This document shows positions 45,801 to 56,446 of a DNA stretch of 64,000 nt, piece by piece. A program made the translations under genes and the position numbers. Source of the DNA: Aquatica leii (lineage: Eukaryota; Arthropoda; Insecta; Coleoptera; Lampyridae); the NCBI GenBank assembly GCA_035610365.1, contig CM069432.1, positions 242,758,104 to 242,822,103 of the forward strand. Reading direction: 5' to 3'. The notes under the pieces were generated by a model that was given only the letters and a program-made list of their open reading frames with translations, was not told the DNA's origin and made no database searches. Positions within the stretch are counted from its first letter, which is position 1; every line of letters starts with the position of its first letter.

Positions 45801-46499
45801 TTAGAAAACAACAACGTAAACCAAGCTGTAATTATATCTGATTCTAAGTCTGTTCTGACCGGGTTAAGATCTCCCTCTTGTCATAAAACTACAAATTTAA
45901 TTTGTACTATTAAAAGTAAACTTCTAAATAAAAATATTACATTTGTATGGGCTAAAAGTCATAATGGAATAACAGGGAACGAGGTGGTTGACCAACTTGC
46001 AAAAGAATCTGTATCCGATGGAAAATTTATAGACGTTACAACCAATTTTGATTTGACTAGACACTACTACAAAATAGTACACAAAAAGTGGCAACAAAAA
46101 TGGAAGGAACATTCTCAAAATCCGACAAACCTTTATTATCTATTACATCCTTCGCTTCCTATAAACATACCTCATATATTTGATTTTCATATGTCTAAAA
46201 AATCCGCAGCAACAATTTCTCGACTGAAAAGCAATCATGGAAGATTCCCGGCTCACTTAGCTAAGTTAGGTATAGTGCCTTCTGCAACATGCAGCTGTGA
46301 CAACTTTTCTGTTTGTGATGTTAACCATATATTTTTTAATTGCTGGAACAATAGAAATGAAACTGAGATCCTGTACAAAACATTAATTTACAATAACGCC
46401 GAACTGCCTCTTAACATTGCATATCTATTATCGCTCAACAATAAAAATATTTTTGAAATAATATGTAACTTTTTATATAAGATAAATCAAATGATATAA
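42801..46499 (+). CDS. I-like LINE ORF2: endonuclease, reverse transcriptase, RNase H
   Basis: Intact 1232-codon frame. The APE-type endonuclease takes residues about 1-230 (ILQWNCQSIL; LLNETWLS; GGDFNAHHYRFGS; STHFPI near the usual SDHxP site). RT takes about 430-780: STAPGKDHITYTIIKQLP, YRPISLLSCIVKIFEKLI, FLDLKGAYDSV, GLPQGSVLSPILFNIFSA and the catalytic QYADDICIY at about 656-664. RNase H is about 945-1075: IIYTDGSKTKDG, TAEAIAI, IISDSKSVL, WAKSHNGITGNEVVDQLAKE, with the D-E-D-D set present. A C-terminal Cys/His motif CSCDNFSVCDVNHIFFNC is near 1163-1180. The start overlaps ORF1 by 11 nt, suggesting translation by termination-reinitiation or a similar coupling. All catalytic motifs look intact, so this copy may be recently active. 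Confidence 0.92.
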   Translation: MASKNILNILQWNCQSILKHKPNLLNFLETNKIDVILLNETWLSKNKSFEIKGFNNIRADRIDGYGGVAILVADNILFNEITIVKNYNQGLEASAVYLEQQKLSVLCIYKPPKINATSRDWENLFSQFSGKVFVGGDFNAHHYRFGSVLNNAQGNILVDALGSTNLIVLNDGRPTKITRPNERPSMIDLSLISPNLASYASWNPISDTLNSTHFPINITLDMNFTPCVILPSTKWKESTADWDTFKALIETSLNELSFENDSSVEYFETVIKTINTAASSSMNIKKPFKTVSPIPIWWDEECKNFVNQRKQIIQEYKLTSNLDTYLKLKNIQAQCKVLFAQKRKRSWISFVNNLNKSTSVSKIWKYVNKFSNKSKITKMHPLPFDLIDQLLEQFAPSYAENDLNSLHLNLNDTDKSKLFQEPFNIEELDVATKTSKSTAPGKDHITYTIIKQLPEVAKKHLLNIFNDWFLNGKYIKNLKDVVIRLILKPNKNKQLQSSYRPISLLSCIVKIFEKLIKKRLDWYLEYYQLIPNTQYGFRTGMGTLDAVSHIVTDIQLNFSKNEYMVCLFLDLKGAYDSVDLSMLYTKICKLGISSNVSKNIINLFSNRTIYIKDHLNQLHGPRISNIGLPQGSVLSPILFNIFSASLHSMFDNSITCIQYADDICIYTRRKTYDDCLKALVDIMQLVDKWTLNHGLTMSPEKSAIMVFTRHRLRTPENINLSGYVIPFVKVYKYLGIFLDCKLLWSKHVEHIIKKCEKGINLLKCVTNRKWGADPKVALMFYKSYVRSILDYGCCLYGSASKTHLLRIDRIQYKCLRICIGSMKSTPTTTLLAESIEMPLEYRREFLSMKYVIKLKSCKSDLVKALYRLCSENLTNKFWRIKKSPPLTDAILETNSINNIYKMNEKRPIYNVNYYTLLLKPKVLFPQYSKISLINNNIMKSVLSEYNEHTIIYTDGSKTKDGKTGCAVYIPSYNQSIKYKLPTYCSIYTAEAIAIIKSLKWLENNNVNQAVIISDSKSVLTGLRSPSCHKTTNLICTIKSKLLNKNITFVWAKSHNGITGNEVVDQLAKESVSDGKFIDVTTNFDLTRHYYKIVHKKWQQKWKEHSQNPTNLYYLLHPSLPINIPHIFDFHMSKKSAATISRLKSNHGRFPAHLAKLGIVPSATCSCDNFSVCDVNHIFFNCWNNRNETEILYKTLIYNNAELPLNIAYLLSLNNKNIFEIICNFLYKINQMI

Positions 46500-46591
46500 A
46501 ACAAACGAAACAAAGTAGTACAGACCATCTGTGGCAAATGAACTTGTTTTCATGCCAAAAAAAAAAAAACTTAAACTTAACTTAAATACAA

Positions 46592-48457
46592 AGTATTGAT
46601 ATATATTTTTTTAATTGCCATTTTAGGTAATACCAACACAAATTATTAAATTTAATTATTTATTGTCTTTGTCATTTGTTTTATTTGAATTTGATAAATA
46701 CTCAGTATTTGTTGTATTTGGCTCGTCTGTAGTAAAAGTAATTACGTATAATTTAAAACTATTTATTATGCAACAAGCAAAGAATAAACTTTGTTTGTGC
46801 ACGAGTATGAAAACTAAAGCACATCTCGAAGGAAATTGTAGGTATCATATAAGTGCCAAAACAATAAACTAATTACAACTTGTATGCTATCGTTTTTTAA
46901 CATTGACATTATTCAAAAATTAGGAACTTGTAAAATTAATATCGTTTTACAACGTAATTAAAAAATTAAGTTGTAAAAAAACTAAAATTAAATTGTATTA
47001 AAACATGGATGTTGCTAATTTATGATAGAATTATATCATTGACATATATATTTTTATACTTTTATCAGTTAGTAAACCTTGTTTTTGCAAAGTTATTAAT
47101 ACATTTTTATAAATGCTAATGTAGAATTTTTCTCACAAAGTATTTGAATATATCATAACCAATCCGTTAATAACAATGGCAGCTGATATATCATTGTCGT
47201 TTAATTTCAACTTTCAAAACTTTTTAGAAAAAAGCATCGTATATTAAAAACTCATTTAATCATTTAATTATGAGTTTATTTTAAAAAATGTAACTAAAAA
47301 TGTAGTTGTATTTTTTGAGTTTTTTTTGTTGATATTAAAGTATTTTTATTAAAGCACATCTGCATCATGCAGAGCAAATAAAAATATCTTTTATCAATAC
47401 ATAATTATTTTGTAAAAAAAAATTTAGATATATTTATGACCGAAAAGGTTTTTTAAACGTTCTATAATGTGATTGATTCATGCAAACAAAAAAAATGACG
47501 AAGTTTATGAAGCAAAAGCAAGTGTTAAATTATTTTTTTTTAAATGAAAACAAGTAAATTTTTATAATTTTTCTAAAATAGTTAATTTTTTTTAAATTTA
47601 ATTTTGTCTTTAGTGTACACTTTTGTTTTATTTAATTCTTTATCTTTATTTTATTATAATTTTAGAATCTTAATGACAACAATTTGTCGAAGGAAGTTTC
47701 TAATTAATCAAGTTATTAAGTACACGTTTTATATAAGAAAGGTTTTCGTTGTAATCATAATTATAAGTGTAAAAGTTTTATTTGGAGTTTGAAGCCATAA
47801 TAATGGATACAACAATCTTTAATTTTTTTTTAATAAATGTGTTTCTAATTACTGCTTATAATCAGTGTAAATGAAATTTAATATTTTATTATTTAAGTTG
47901 CAGTTTGTATGAATCGGATACACATGTTTTTTACAATATTATGTTTATGTATATATTTCATAAAAAATATGTTTATAAGAGTCAATTTGTAAATGTAAAT
48001 TCCTTCTAAAATAATATAAATAATATTTTCTACATAAATATGAACAAACTGAATTTAATGGTACACTACTACAGTTAGTAAGTATAGCAAACTGCACTCG
48101 TCTAGCGCAACTCAATTATAATTGAATTCTCGAATATAACGTGTCTTGGATTTTTAACGTTGTTCAACACTGACAATTCTATTTCTAATCATGTCCATTT
48201 GTTAAAAGTAGTTGTTAAAACTTTATCATTCTATTTTAGTTTCTTTTTCATTATAATGTATTTAAAATCATTTTTGTTTAGAATTTTAAATGTTTAGATC
48301 AATGACTCACAGTTTGGAATAAGTTATATAAGCAAAAACACAAATTCATTAATTTGCGTTATTTAAAATTACTAAAAGCCATCATTACGTCATTGTCATC
48401 TGAATTTTTTTTTTACTATAAATAATTGATATGTTTTTTTCCTAATATATTTTATAC
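46592..48457. other. Very AT-rich stretch without recognisable gene
   Basis: Only short AT-rich frames, none with a recognisable domain. No repeats with a second copy were noticed before 48458. Confidence 0.4.
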
Positions 48458-48880
48458 TGTAACGTTTACTATTAAAACTAATTTATTTACACTAAAAATA
48501 TGTAGACGTTTATAACTAACCGAACTAATTAAATCTAAGAATATTTAATAAAAACACTTACACTAATTTATATCGCACTATCACTAACACGTAGATAAAG
48601 TCCGCGGATAACTTCTATTTATCTAAACACTTACACTTGTTTACTTTAAAATCACGTACAAAATTATACTTCGTATATTTATTTCGAACATACGCGTTAA
48701 TTACTTATTTATTTAAACTTGAATAATCTTCTTAACACTGCCGTCTTCACATTACTGGAATAACTGCCCTATGATTTGTTTGAACCGCATTTATACATTT
48801 TGGCGAAACGTTCGCGAATGTTCCACATCCTTCGGCGAACGTTCTGCAAAATAGATAACAACTTCAAGAAGGCTATTGAG
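48458..48880. repeat. LTR-like dispersed repeat, copy 2
   Basis: TGTAACGTTTACTATTAAAA start, AACCGAACTAATTAAATCTA, GTCCGCGGATAACTTCTATT and AATCTTCTTAACACTGC match 35195-35640 in order. Towards the end the TTCTAGAA palindromes of copy 1 are replaced by ACGTTCGCGAATGTTCC and CGGCGAACGTTCTGC, so the two copies differ mainly there. Confidence 0.5.
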
Positions 48881-49189
48881 AATCGTCCTATAGAAGTGCA
48901 CACAAGAGCACTATTTCATTTTTTTTTTCAGAAAACAGTAGAGATTTTATACACTTTTTGTAAACCACAGAAATGATGAAAGTAATTCATATACAATAAC
49001 TTCTCTAAGTTTGTACGAATATGATAGTTTGAATATTTGAAAATTGACAAGATAATTATATAAATAGTTGTTCAAATCCAATTTATCTATTAGTTACTTC
49101 ATTTTTACAATTTACATATATATTTTACCGTTTACACAATCTCTAAGAATTGTGACAAATTATATACAAACTAAAACTTAAATTTACCA
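48881..49189. other. Short AT-rich spacer
   Basis: No gene or repeat identified between the LTR-like repeat and the hAT C-terminal fragment. Confidence 0.35.
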
Positions 49190-49420
49190 AATTTTTTTAG
49201 CCTTAAATGTGTTTACAATTTCCTCAAAAGATAGTTTAGACGCTATTTGGTGCTCTATGGAAATGATGCCTAGGTTGGTTAGTCGTTGTTGTCCTGTCAG
49301 GTTTCTGATGGAATTTTTTATTGTTTTTAATTTACTAAAACTAGTTTCGTGTGAGGCAACTGATACGAATAAGGTAAGAAAGATTCTTAATGCTGTAGTT
49401 ATGTTCTCTTTTCATTGATG
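49190..49420 (-). pseudogene. hAT transposase C-terminal dimerisation segment
   Basis: Minus strand: TTALRIFLTLFVSVASHETS, FSKLKTIKNSIRNLTGQQRL, TNLGIISIEHQIASKLSFEE. This is the C-terminal dimerisation region of hAT transposases (usual form VASAERSFSKLKLIK, then LSIE). Orientation and position make it the likely far end of the hAT gene whose N-terminal part is at 54105-52980, with a foreign element between. The middle of the transposase, after the YDNG motif, was not found. Confidence 0.75.
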
Positions 49421-49539
49421 CAAACCCAGTTCCAATGAGAAAACCAAATGATCTATTTATAGTCCGGTCAATTTAGACATAAAAATAGTGATCAAATAGT
49501 AAAAATTCCCACAAAGCTGAATTTTCGTAGAGACATTTA

Positions 49540-49870
49540 GTTTACCATTACAAATGAAGTGCCAAAAGTTCCCATCGATCCCATGTATGCTAAAAAATTT
49601 ATTCGGAGTCAAAGGTCAAAATTTTCGGTTTTTTGGATTTTTCTCAAAAACTGTCAGTTTTATCGAAAACTTACTTCAGACCAAAGTTGTAGATCTTAAT
49701 ATTCTCTATAAAAATAGTCATTATGATTTTTTCTCTAAGACCAAGCATTTTCCAGATATTGCGCTTGTAAGAATCACGTTCTACATAATATGTGAGGTAG
49801 TGTATTCGGTGCTTTTTTTTACGTGGTATCCCCAGTAGGCCTACTCCACAAATCTTCATGATGTTATTTT
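49540..49870 (-). other. Conserved-looking tail of the FEN/PIN-like element
   Basis: On the minus strand a 62-codon frame (49859-49671: GLLGIPRKKKHRIHYLTYYV, ERDSYKRNIWKMLGLREK) and adjoining sequence. I associate this segment with the 3' parts of elements coding the protein at 52980-50152, but that is recollection only. It may be a 3' untranslated repeat rather than protein. Confidence 0.3.
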
Positions 49871-50151
49871 CAGGGATAATACTTATTTAATAGTAATATT
49901 GTATATAATATATTGTATATAATATTGTTGTCGTTCAGGGAACAGTTTCACTACTAAATCTTTATAGAAATAACTGAGCTCATATAGTGATTGATTCTTT
50001 ATTTTTGTTTTTATTATTATAATGTCTTTATACATTTATACTGTTGGGTTTATGATAAGGAAAATAAAATTAAATAAAATAAAATAATAGTATGAAGAGT
50101 ATTGATATTAGTTATTGAATTCAACTGTCGTTCTAATCTTTTTTTGTTACT

Positions 50152-52980
50152 TTAATCTGATTCATACTCTTCATACTCAACTTCAACAATCATGTTTTCT
50201 TCAATTTCTTCTTCTTCTTTTTCTTCTTCTTCCTCTTGTTGAATGTTCAGAAATTGTTCAAATGAAGATGAATCAGTTGTCTCTTCATCAAAATCATATG
50301 AATCTTCATCTGTTGTAATTAATTGAACATTTGAGCAAGACAGGCCTTGGCAATTGGTACACGCTGAAGAACATTGTAACCCTACTTTTTTACAGTCACA
50401 TTTGGCACTACAACCTTTTTTGCAACTGCAAAAAATAGTGTTAAGAAGTTAGTCTGGAGCAGGGGGCAGTACAGTTTGAATCGGTTCCAAAGTATTATTT
50501 ATTAACTTCCAACCCCAGTCTTCAGGGTTAAGTTGATTGCCTTGCCATGTCTGAACTTGATAATATACTCGATACAAGTGTTGAATAGCAGATGCCGATG
50601 TTGGAGGAAGACAACATAGTTGTACTTGCTTTTTGTTTTTTGTATTTTTCACAAATGTTAAATATCTGTACTTATATATGCAATCTATTTTTTTTGGAGC
50701 CCCATAAACACCAAGAAGAAACTGAATTTCTTTCGTAATTATTGTTTGAGGTGAAGAATCAATTTCTGCAAATACTTTTGCGCAGTCAACCAAATCTTTT
50801 TTTTCAAATAAATTTAATACTGAATTTTTACCCCTTCTAAACATTGCTGACGTAGTATCGCAGCCGGTTATCGCATGCAAAAAAACATATAGTTTCGGCA
50901 TTTTGGATAAGCTGATAAACTTTTTGAAGAATATATTTCTGATCGTTGTTGCGCCTTCCCAGGTTTCAGAAAGTAAATAATTTTATGAGATGAAGTCTTT
51001 GCAGTGAGTAGTACTAACAAATCAACATCTTCACCCACTACAATAGTTGTGTTTGTTGCACTAAGTTTTTCTATTGCTGTTTCAATTATGAGGACATCGG
51101 CGTCATCCTGAGCTTGTTTCACGGCAATATTTTCAACTGTCAATTTGCCACTTAACATGGAAATAAAACGAGATTTATTTTAAATGTTTGCAAAAAATTG
51201 TTGTTGGTTTGCTGGAACTTTCATAAATTCATCAAAGATTATGTCGGAACTTGAGGTTGTTTTAGTAGTTCGACAACGTTGTTCTGCAGCTTTTATATTC
51301 TTTGTTGTGTCACTATAGCCATCAAATACTACCGTCACTGTATGACCATAATGTCTATGTAAATATTGAACATATTTTTCAAAAATTACATTGAAGGTTT
51401 CTTCTCGATCCCACACAACGTGATGTAGTAGATATCCTCTATCAATAATGTAAACAGCGTTTGTACAATCAACCTCACCATTGATTGATAGAAAGCAATC
51501 GTAAATAGCTGACTTCATTGTTTTACGCATTCCAGCTGCATCGACGAGTGAACGGGTAAGGAGCTAACTCATATGCGAAAAATTTTTCAATCTCATGCTG
51601 AAAAATCTTAGTGACACTCATACGTTGAAATAATAATACTGGGTCTATTGGTACTTCTTCTTCGTGAATTTTCGCAGTGCTAGTCGCAGCTAAAAGAAGA
51701 AGTACTTTTTCACTGCGTTTTAGTTTTATATATTATTGAAAGTTTGACCTGTCATTTTAGACATAGAAGCAATCCCAACTTCACGAGCTTTATGATAATT
51801 AATCTTTTCGTCACTAACGACTTCTGAAACAATGGATAAGATTTTGTTTATTTTGGGAAAACGATCATGTGATGAAAACCAGTCAAGAAGTATTTTAATA
51901 TCTTTAGCATCTTTCTTAACTCTCGAGTCGCTCGCATCTACATGTTGATCAGTCGTGTCCATTCGAACATTAAGCAAGATCTTCGAACCCGTCACACACT
52001 GTGTTTATTGCATGCATTCCGTAAACCCATTTACTTATCACACTTTCTTTTGTACTTCTGCCTCGAGAAATACCTCAATCTGTCTTCATGATTTTCATCA
52101 TTGATTGCTCGATCTCCATCTCCTGCAAGTATAAGTGCGCAGACTTAGCGTAAAGTAAATGCCCCGATGCATGGAAGTAAGGAAGCATTTCTTTAACGCT
52201 GTTCAAATGTGCTTGCCAATCTCCCATACGTTCAGCTCTTATAAATTGCTTTGCAATGGACACCATCCGAAAATATTGTACCCATAATTGTGCAGTTGGT
52301 CCTCGTTTCTGATATTCTATTAATTTTTCAATAAATAAATCAAGTAAAGGTCCAGATATTTCCTCATCATCTTTAATGTCATAGTATGAAAGAGTATTAT
52401 TGAGAATATTTTCAACTGTAATGATAAGATTTGCATCCATAACATCATCAATAGCTAGTTCTTTTAATATTGTTAATGCTAACGTGAGATGAACTAACGT
52501 GTGAGCTCGAACTGCCCTCGCGTAAGCATGGCCAATGAGCGTTTTCTCTAAAGACTTAAGTGCATAGATCTCAGAAAGTACTTTTGTTAAACCACTCCCT
52601 TGCATAATATAACCTATTGCGCCGAAAAAGGACATTAACAAATGAAATCCACCCAGTCTAACTATAATCCTTGATAATTCCGATCCTTCAGATGCAGCAG
52701 ATACGATTTCGCGAGCTTACAAAGTAAAGTTGTGTATATAGTACTGTAATTACTTGCAGGTTGTTGAACAAATGGCAGAAATAAAATTTTTGATTTCGAA
52801 AAGTCTAGTATATTACTAGTCATGTGTTCAATGTAACCATTCCAACCGGGTAAAGGGAAATTTTTGCATTTTCCATAAAACCATATCATATTAACTTTTT
52901 TTAGAAAAGATACTTTTGTTTCATTTTCGTATTCAAAATCTCGCACATTTATTTTGGAATATCCTATTACGCCAGGCCAT
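50152..52980 (-). pseudogene. Multi-part transposon protein with FEN/PIN-like acidic motifs and Cys-rich tail, broken
   Basis: Minus strand, in order: PLPGWNGYIEHM and LFLPFVQQPASNYSTIYTTL (52860-52730); LLMSFFGAIGYIMQGSGLTK, GHAYARAVRAHTLVHL and LWVQYFRMVSIAKQFI (52640-52250); YFHASGHLLYAKSAHLYLQE (to 52110); a gap; then DASDSRVKKDAKDIKIL (51995-51726). The nuclease-like part is AVYIIDRGYLLHHVVWDREE, TVVFDGYSD and QDDADVLIIETAIEK, then VVGEDVDLLVLLTAKT. These spaced Asp/Glu residues resemble the metal site of FEN1/PIN nucleases. FLHAITGCDTTSAMFRRGKN and LCCLPPTSASAIQHLYRVYY follow. The tail has a CXC-like cluster (CSCKKGCSAKCDCKKVGLQC) and a Glu-rich end, stop at 50152. At least six frame breaks. 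Family unnamed; function inferred. Confidence 0.65.
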
Positions 52981-54105
52981 GTTTGAACCATTGTCATAGC
53001 ATTGCTCTCTGCAGTTCCTTATGTCTAAGCCGTCATTTTTAATTTTTTGAATAAGAACCCATCCAGTTTTCTCAATAACTGCCACAAAATCAATAAAGCT
53101 TTCGACCATTGTCGGTAACCTTTACATAAAGAATACCTTAAAACATTTGTTCTGAATGACTTACATCAGGCGTGCAGTCAAACATAATAGAAAAGTATTT
53201 TGAAGCTTTGATGTCCAAAAATATGTGTTTTCTTATTTTTCAAGTAATGATATCTAAAAATTCGTTCTGTATAGAAGGAAAGAAATAGCTTACTTGACTT
53301 AACTTACTCTTTGAATTATTGATACACTAGGTCTATAGTATTTAAAAACTTGCCACATCTTGGGTCACCAAAATCTAGGTCTTCATTAAAGTCTCGTAAC
53401 AGACTACTGTGTTTTGCTAAGTGTATAATCACAAAACCCCTCTCCATTGCGCTTCCTCAAGTGCTATTTTGTGTTGAAGTTCTCTATGAATACCAGTATT
53501 TTTATTTAAAGATAACTGTAAAGTTTTCCAAGAAAAAAACATTTTTTGTGGTTTAGTAAATTTTCATGGTCAGGAATTCGTTCACTTAACATCTTCCGTT
53601 CAGTGTAACCTTTTTCTTTGGCAAAAACAAAACCTTTTTTTTTAAGTGTGAAAACGGTTTACAAGAGACACAAAACAAGTCATTCTTTCATTAGCTGTAT
53701 CCTAGCCACGTTCGGTGCACCTTTAAGCCACTAGGCAAATTTTTGTAAGCTAGTTATTGGATAAGTTTCTCCCATCTCTTAAGGTGTTACTTAGATCAGG
53801 TTCTATCTTTCGTTCAGCTGACACTATAAAGCATGTTTCTGCATACCAAGATGCTGCAAGTCACTTCCCTGGATTTCTAAGATTAAAATGAATAATGGAT
53901 TCACTCTGTGCTAAATTCATTGTCGCAATTGTTGAACCCTGATTAGATACTGCTTGAAACCCGTCTTCGTCATTATTAGTGCCATACGTTGAGAGAACCT
54001 GAGGTTCTGCCTGCTGGCTTATTTCTGTCTCAAGATTCGTCTCCGCTGAAATTTCTTTTTGGACTGCGCCTGAATGTTCTTTAATCTCATACTTGTACTA
54101 CAATT
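52980..54105 (-). pseudogene. hAT transposase N-terminal and core part (second hAT family), interrupted
   Basis: Minus strand. A polar leader (KYEIKEHSGAVQKEISAETN) leads into TTF-like pieces: LRNPGKWLAASW-type block, IEPDLSNTLRDGRNLSNN, FCVSCKPF, then FFSWKTLQLSLNKNTGIHRE and LQHKIALEEAQWRGVL, LLRDFNEDLDFGDPRCGKFL. The DUF4371 core follows: ASKYFSIMFDCTPDVSHSEQ (53215-53150), FIDFVAVIEKTGWVLIQ, and LDIRNCREQCYDNGSNMA (53035-52980), the QGYDNGANM motif with Cys for Gly. Exactly after this motif the sequence changes into the FEN/PIN-like protein. Many frameshifts. It is distinct from the hAT at 3041-12778. Confidence 0.78.
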
Positions 54106-54113
54106 GCTTCCTT

Positions 54114-54770
54114 CTAAAGACAAATAGTGAAAATATATTGAGACAGAGATTCTGCTGTTACTCTTGGTTTAACAGACGTAAACTTTGTAATAGACCGCTT
54201 ATTATTTTTCAATTGCAATTGTTTGCGACTAACACCTGTGTTAGATGATTTTTGAAGATTTTGGGGTTGACTTGAGGAAACAGCTCTGTACACTAAAGAA
54301 TTCACTATAAATAATTTCAAAAAAGAATTATGACAAGACAATCCGTTTAAATATTTATCTGTGTGGGTCGGTTTTCGAGAAACTGAATGTGATAAAAAAC
54401 TATCCTTATTTCGATTAACTATAACGTTCAAAAATCGTAAAGAGGAGTTCCTTTCTAATTCCATAGTAAAACAAATATTTTGATGAATTAAGTTGAAATG
54501 ACATAGAAACTCATTGAGCGTAGGAGGATCATGTTGTCAAATGACAAAAGTGTCTTTAACGTATCTGTATCAGCAATTGGGTTTTAGATAAAATGTGGAT
54601 AAAGCTTTTTTCTCAAAATCTTCGATAAATATATTAGCAACATACCACTGAAACCGGAGAACCCATGGCGGCTTCTGATATTTGTGAGTAAAACTTTTCT
54701 CAAAAAGTAAAATATGTAGAACTCAAACATTTTTTGATAATATGTACTATGCCGCTTTAAGTATGAATGG
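54114..54770 (-). pseudogene. Penelope-like RT remnant, minus arm of element 3
   Basis: Minus strand from the junction: QKCLSSTYFTF, EKFYSQISEAAMGSPVSVV, ANIFIEDFEKKALSTFYLKP, CWYRYVKDTFVI (YVKD in place of YVDD, near 54565), PTLNEFLCHFNLIHQNICFT. Then MELERNSSLRFLNVIVNRNK, LSHSVSRKPTHTDKYLNGLS and KPRVTAESLSQYI, ending at 54114. This is the Penelope/Poseidon type, unlike elements 1 and 2. It is truncated at both ends and abuts the hAT N-terminus. The plus arm begins on the other side of about 54780. Confidence 0.8.
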
Positions 54771-54789
54771 AAAATTATGTTTCAAATAC

Positions 54790-56143
54790 AATCTGGAAAT
54801 CTGAATTCTACTATAAGAACCCTTTATAGAAAAGATCTTAAGAAGAAAACGAAAAAGTTTTTAACTTTACATAATAAAAGGGTAAGATTTCTGTGCAGTT
54901 TAACCTTTCTTAATTTGCGCAGGTCTTTCGTTAATTAGAGATCGTATTTATTCGATTAGAATAGAAATTAATATTGGTAATAAATCGTTATTTGGCTTTC
55001 ATCTAGAACTCGCCAAGATCATTTCGCCTTCTGATTGGAATCTCATTGATCGAATTTCTTTTGAACAAGCCCAACGAGTCAAAGAAATGGTTACAAGTAA
55101 TCATCTTAGGAAATTTAACACATTAGTGCCTCCAAAACGTATCTTCGATGCAGAAACAAAACCTGAGACTGTAATCAATTTATCTTCACTCTCACTGTCA
55201 TCTAGAAAAACAGCTATTTTGTCGAAAGGTTTTAACTTTGTATTTGCTCCAAAACAGCTTCCTATTGAAGAAATTGTATCAGCTGTAAAAGCTTCTATCT
55301 AAGCAGTTCCAAATCTTCTTGCAGAAAAAAATCGCTTTGAAATTACATAAATTTTTCGTAAGTCAAAAATTTCTCAAAGTAACATTCCAAAATTGGAGTT
55401 TCTCTTAAAAAAGGTAAATCTATAGTCATTCATAACAAGATCTACAATCTTCTTGCAGACGGGTCGTATAAAGTAATATCCAAACATCCTTCTGCATTTA
55501 TTAAAAGAGAACTTTCCAAACTTATAAAAGATTCGTCAATTAATGAAATCGATAAAACCTTTTAATACCTAAAGATTATAAAACTCCTCGGTTTTACGGA
55601 TTACCTAGAATTCACAAGTTTAATATTCCTCTTCGACCTATTGCCAGCGCTATAAACTCGACCACTTATCAAGTCTCTAAATATATTGCAAGTTTATTAA
55701 AACCTTTAGCGGGGAAGACTGATTCATTTCTACCCAATTTGGCGGATCTTGTTCAAAAGCTGCATAATTTTCGTTTGCAACCGACTGACATTCTGGTTGG
55801 TTTTGATGTCAAGTCTTTGTTTACTAACGTGCCCGTACCTGATTCAATTATCATTATTAGATCTTTATTTAATGAAAACAATATTTTAAAGAACATAGTA
55901 CTTATTATCGAACAATGTTTGACTTCTACATATTTTAATTTTTAAGAAAAGTTTTATTCACAAACTTCAGGAACCACTGGTACAGATACGTTGATGACAC
56001 TTTTGTCATTTGGCAACATTTCTATGTCAGTTAAAATCAATTCATCAAAATATTCGTTTTGCTATGGAATTAGAAAAAAACTCTTCTTTACCATTTTTGG
56101 ACGTTTTACTTAATTGAAATGAAAATGGTTTGTTATTACATTC
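54790..56143 (+). pseudogene. Penelope-like protein, plus arm of element 3, part before the BEL insertion
   Basis: LELAKIISPSDWNLIDRISF, then an NLSSLSLSSRKTAILSKGFN block and APKQLPIEEIVSAVKASI (55000-55302), typical of the N-terminal part of Penelope proteins. The RT blocks are frameshifted (FYGLPRIHKFNIPLRPIAS-like near 55594-55650). 55739-55945 is open: DILVGFDVKSLFTNVPVPDS, LIIEQCLTSTYFNF. It continues EKFYSQTSG, then skips directly to the YRYVDDTFVIW region near 55977, so the MGSP segment is deleted. AMELEKNSSLPFLDVLLN and NGLLLHS run up to 56143, where the BEL element begins. Confidence 0.8.
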
Positions 56144-56428
56144 TGTAAAGACGTCGCCGGTCATTCGCCTTTTAAATGTAAAATACAATTTTTAGTTAGT
56201 TAGATGTTTTGCTTATTGTGCCCTTCCGCGAAAGGGATTAAAATCTAGGTACCTGCAGATAGTTACCGAGGGTAAGGAACTGATTGAAGGGCAGTTGCTG
56301 TTCTGCAATCACATTTTATGCAGCTCATTTTACAACAGTTTTTGTAAAAATACATTGTTTTTAAAATACATCTATTTTATTATTAAACAACTAATAATAT
56401 ATACAGTCCACTTATTTCGATTAAAACA
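56144..56428 (+). repeat. 5' LTR of the BEL/Pao element
   Basis: Starts TGTAAAGACGTCGCCGG and ends TTTCGATTAAAACA, directly before the primer-binding site. Matches 61680-61961. Confidence 0.88.
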
Positions 56429-56446
56429 TTGGTCCTTCGAGCCGGA
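56429..56446 (+). promoter_or_regulatory. Primer-binding site of the BEL/Pao element
   Basis: TTGGTCCTTCGAGCCGGA immediately after the LTR is the tRNA-complementary sequence commonly seen in BEL/Pao elements; the tRNA itself cannot be assigned here. Confidence 0.75.

Larger units (their letters stand above)
41391..46582 (+). mobile_element. Apparently intact I-like non-LTR retrotransposon
   Basis: Two long overlapping ORFs (41510-42811, 42801-46499) are preceded by a roughly 120-bp 5' UTR starting near CATTCCAAGTTTG. They are followed by an A-rich 3' end (A run at about 46557-46569) and a short CTTAAA-type tail. TAAATACAA at 41382-41390 recurs at 46583-46591 and is the likely target duplication, though it is short and AT-rich. 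An RNase H domain in ORF2 places it in the I group of LINEs (I, R1, LOA and related). The 5' end lies only 17 bp from the second Penelope-like insertion's duplication. Confidence 0.82.

Noticed and set aside
44138-46118. Minus-strand frames opposite the I-like ORF2
   Set aside because: Shadows of a long intact plus-strand coding region.
46663-47792. Short frames in AT-rich DNA after the I-like LINE
   Set aside because: Composition-driven, no domain, no repeat partner.
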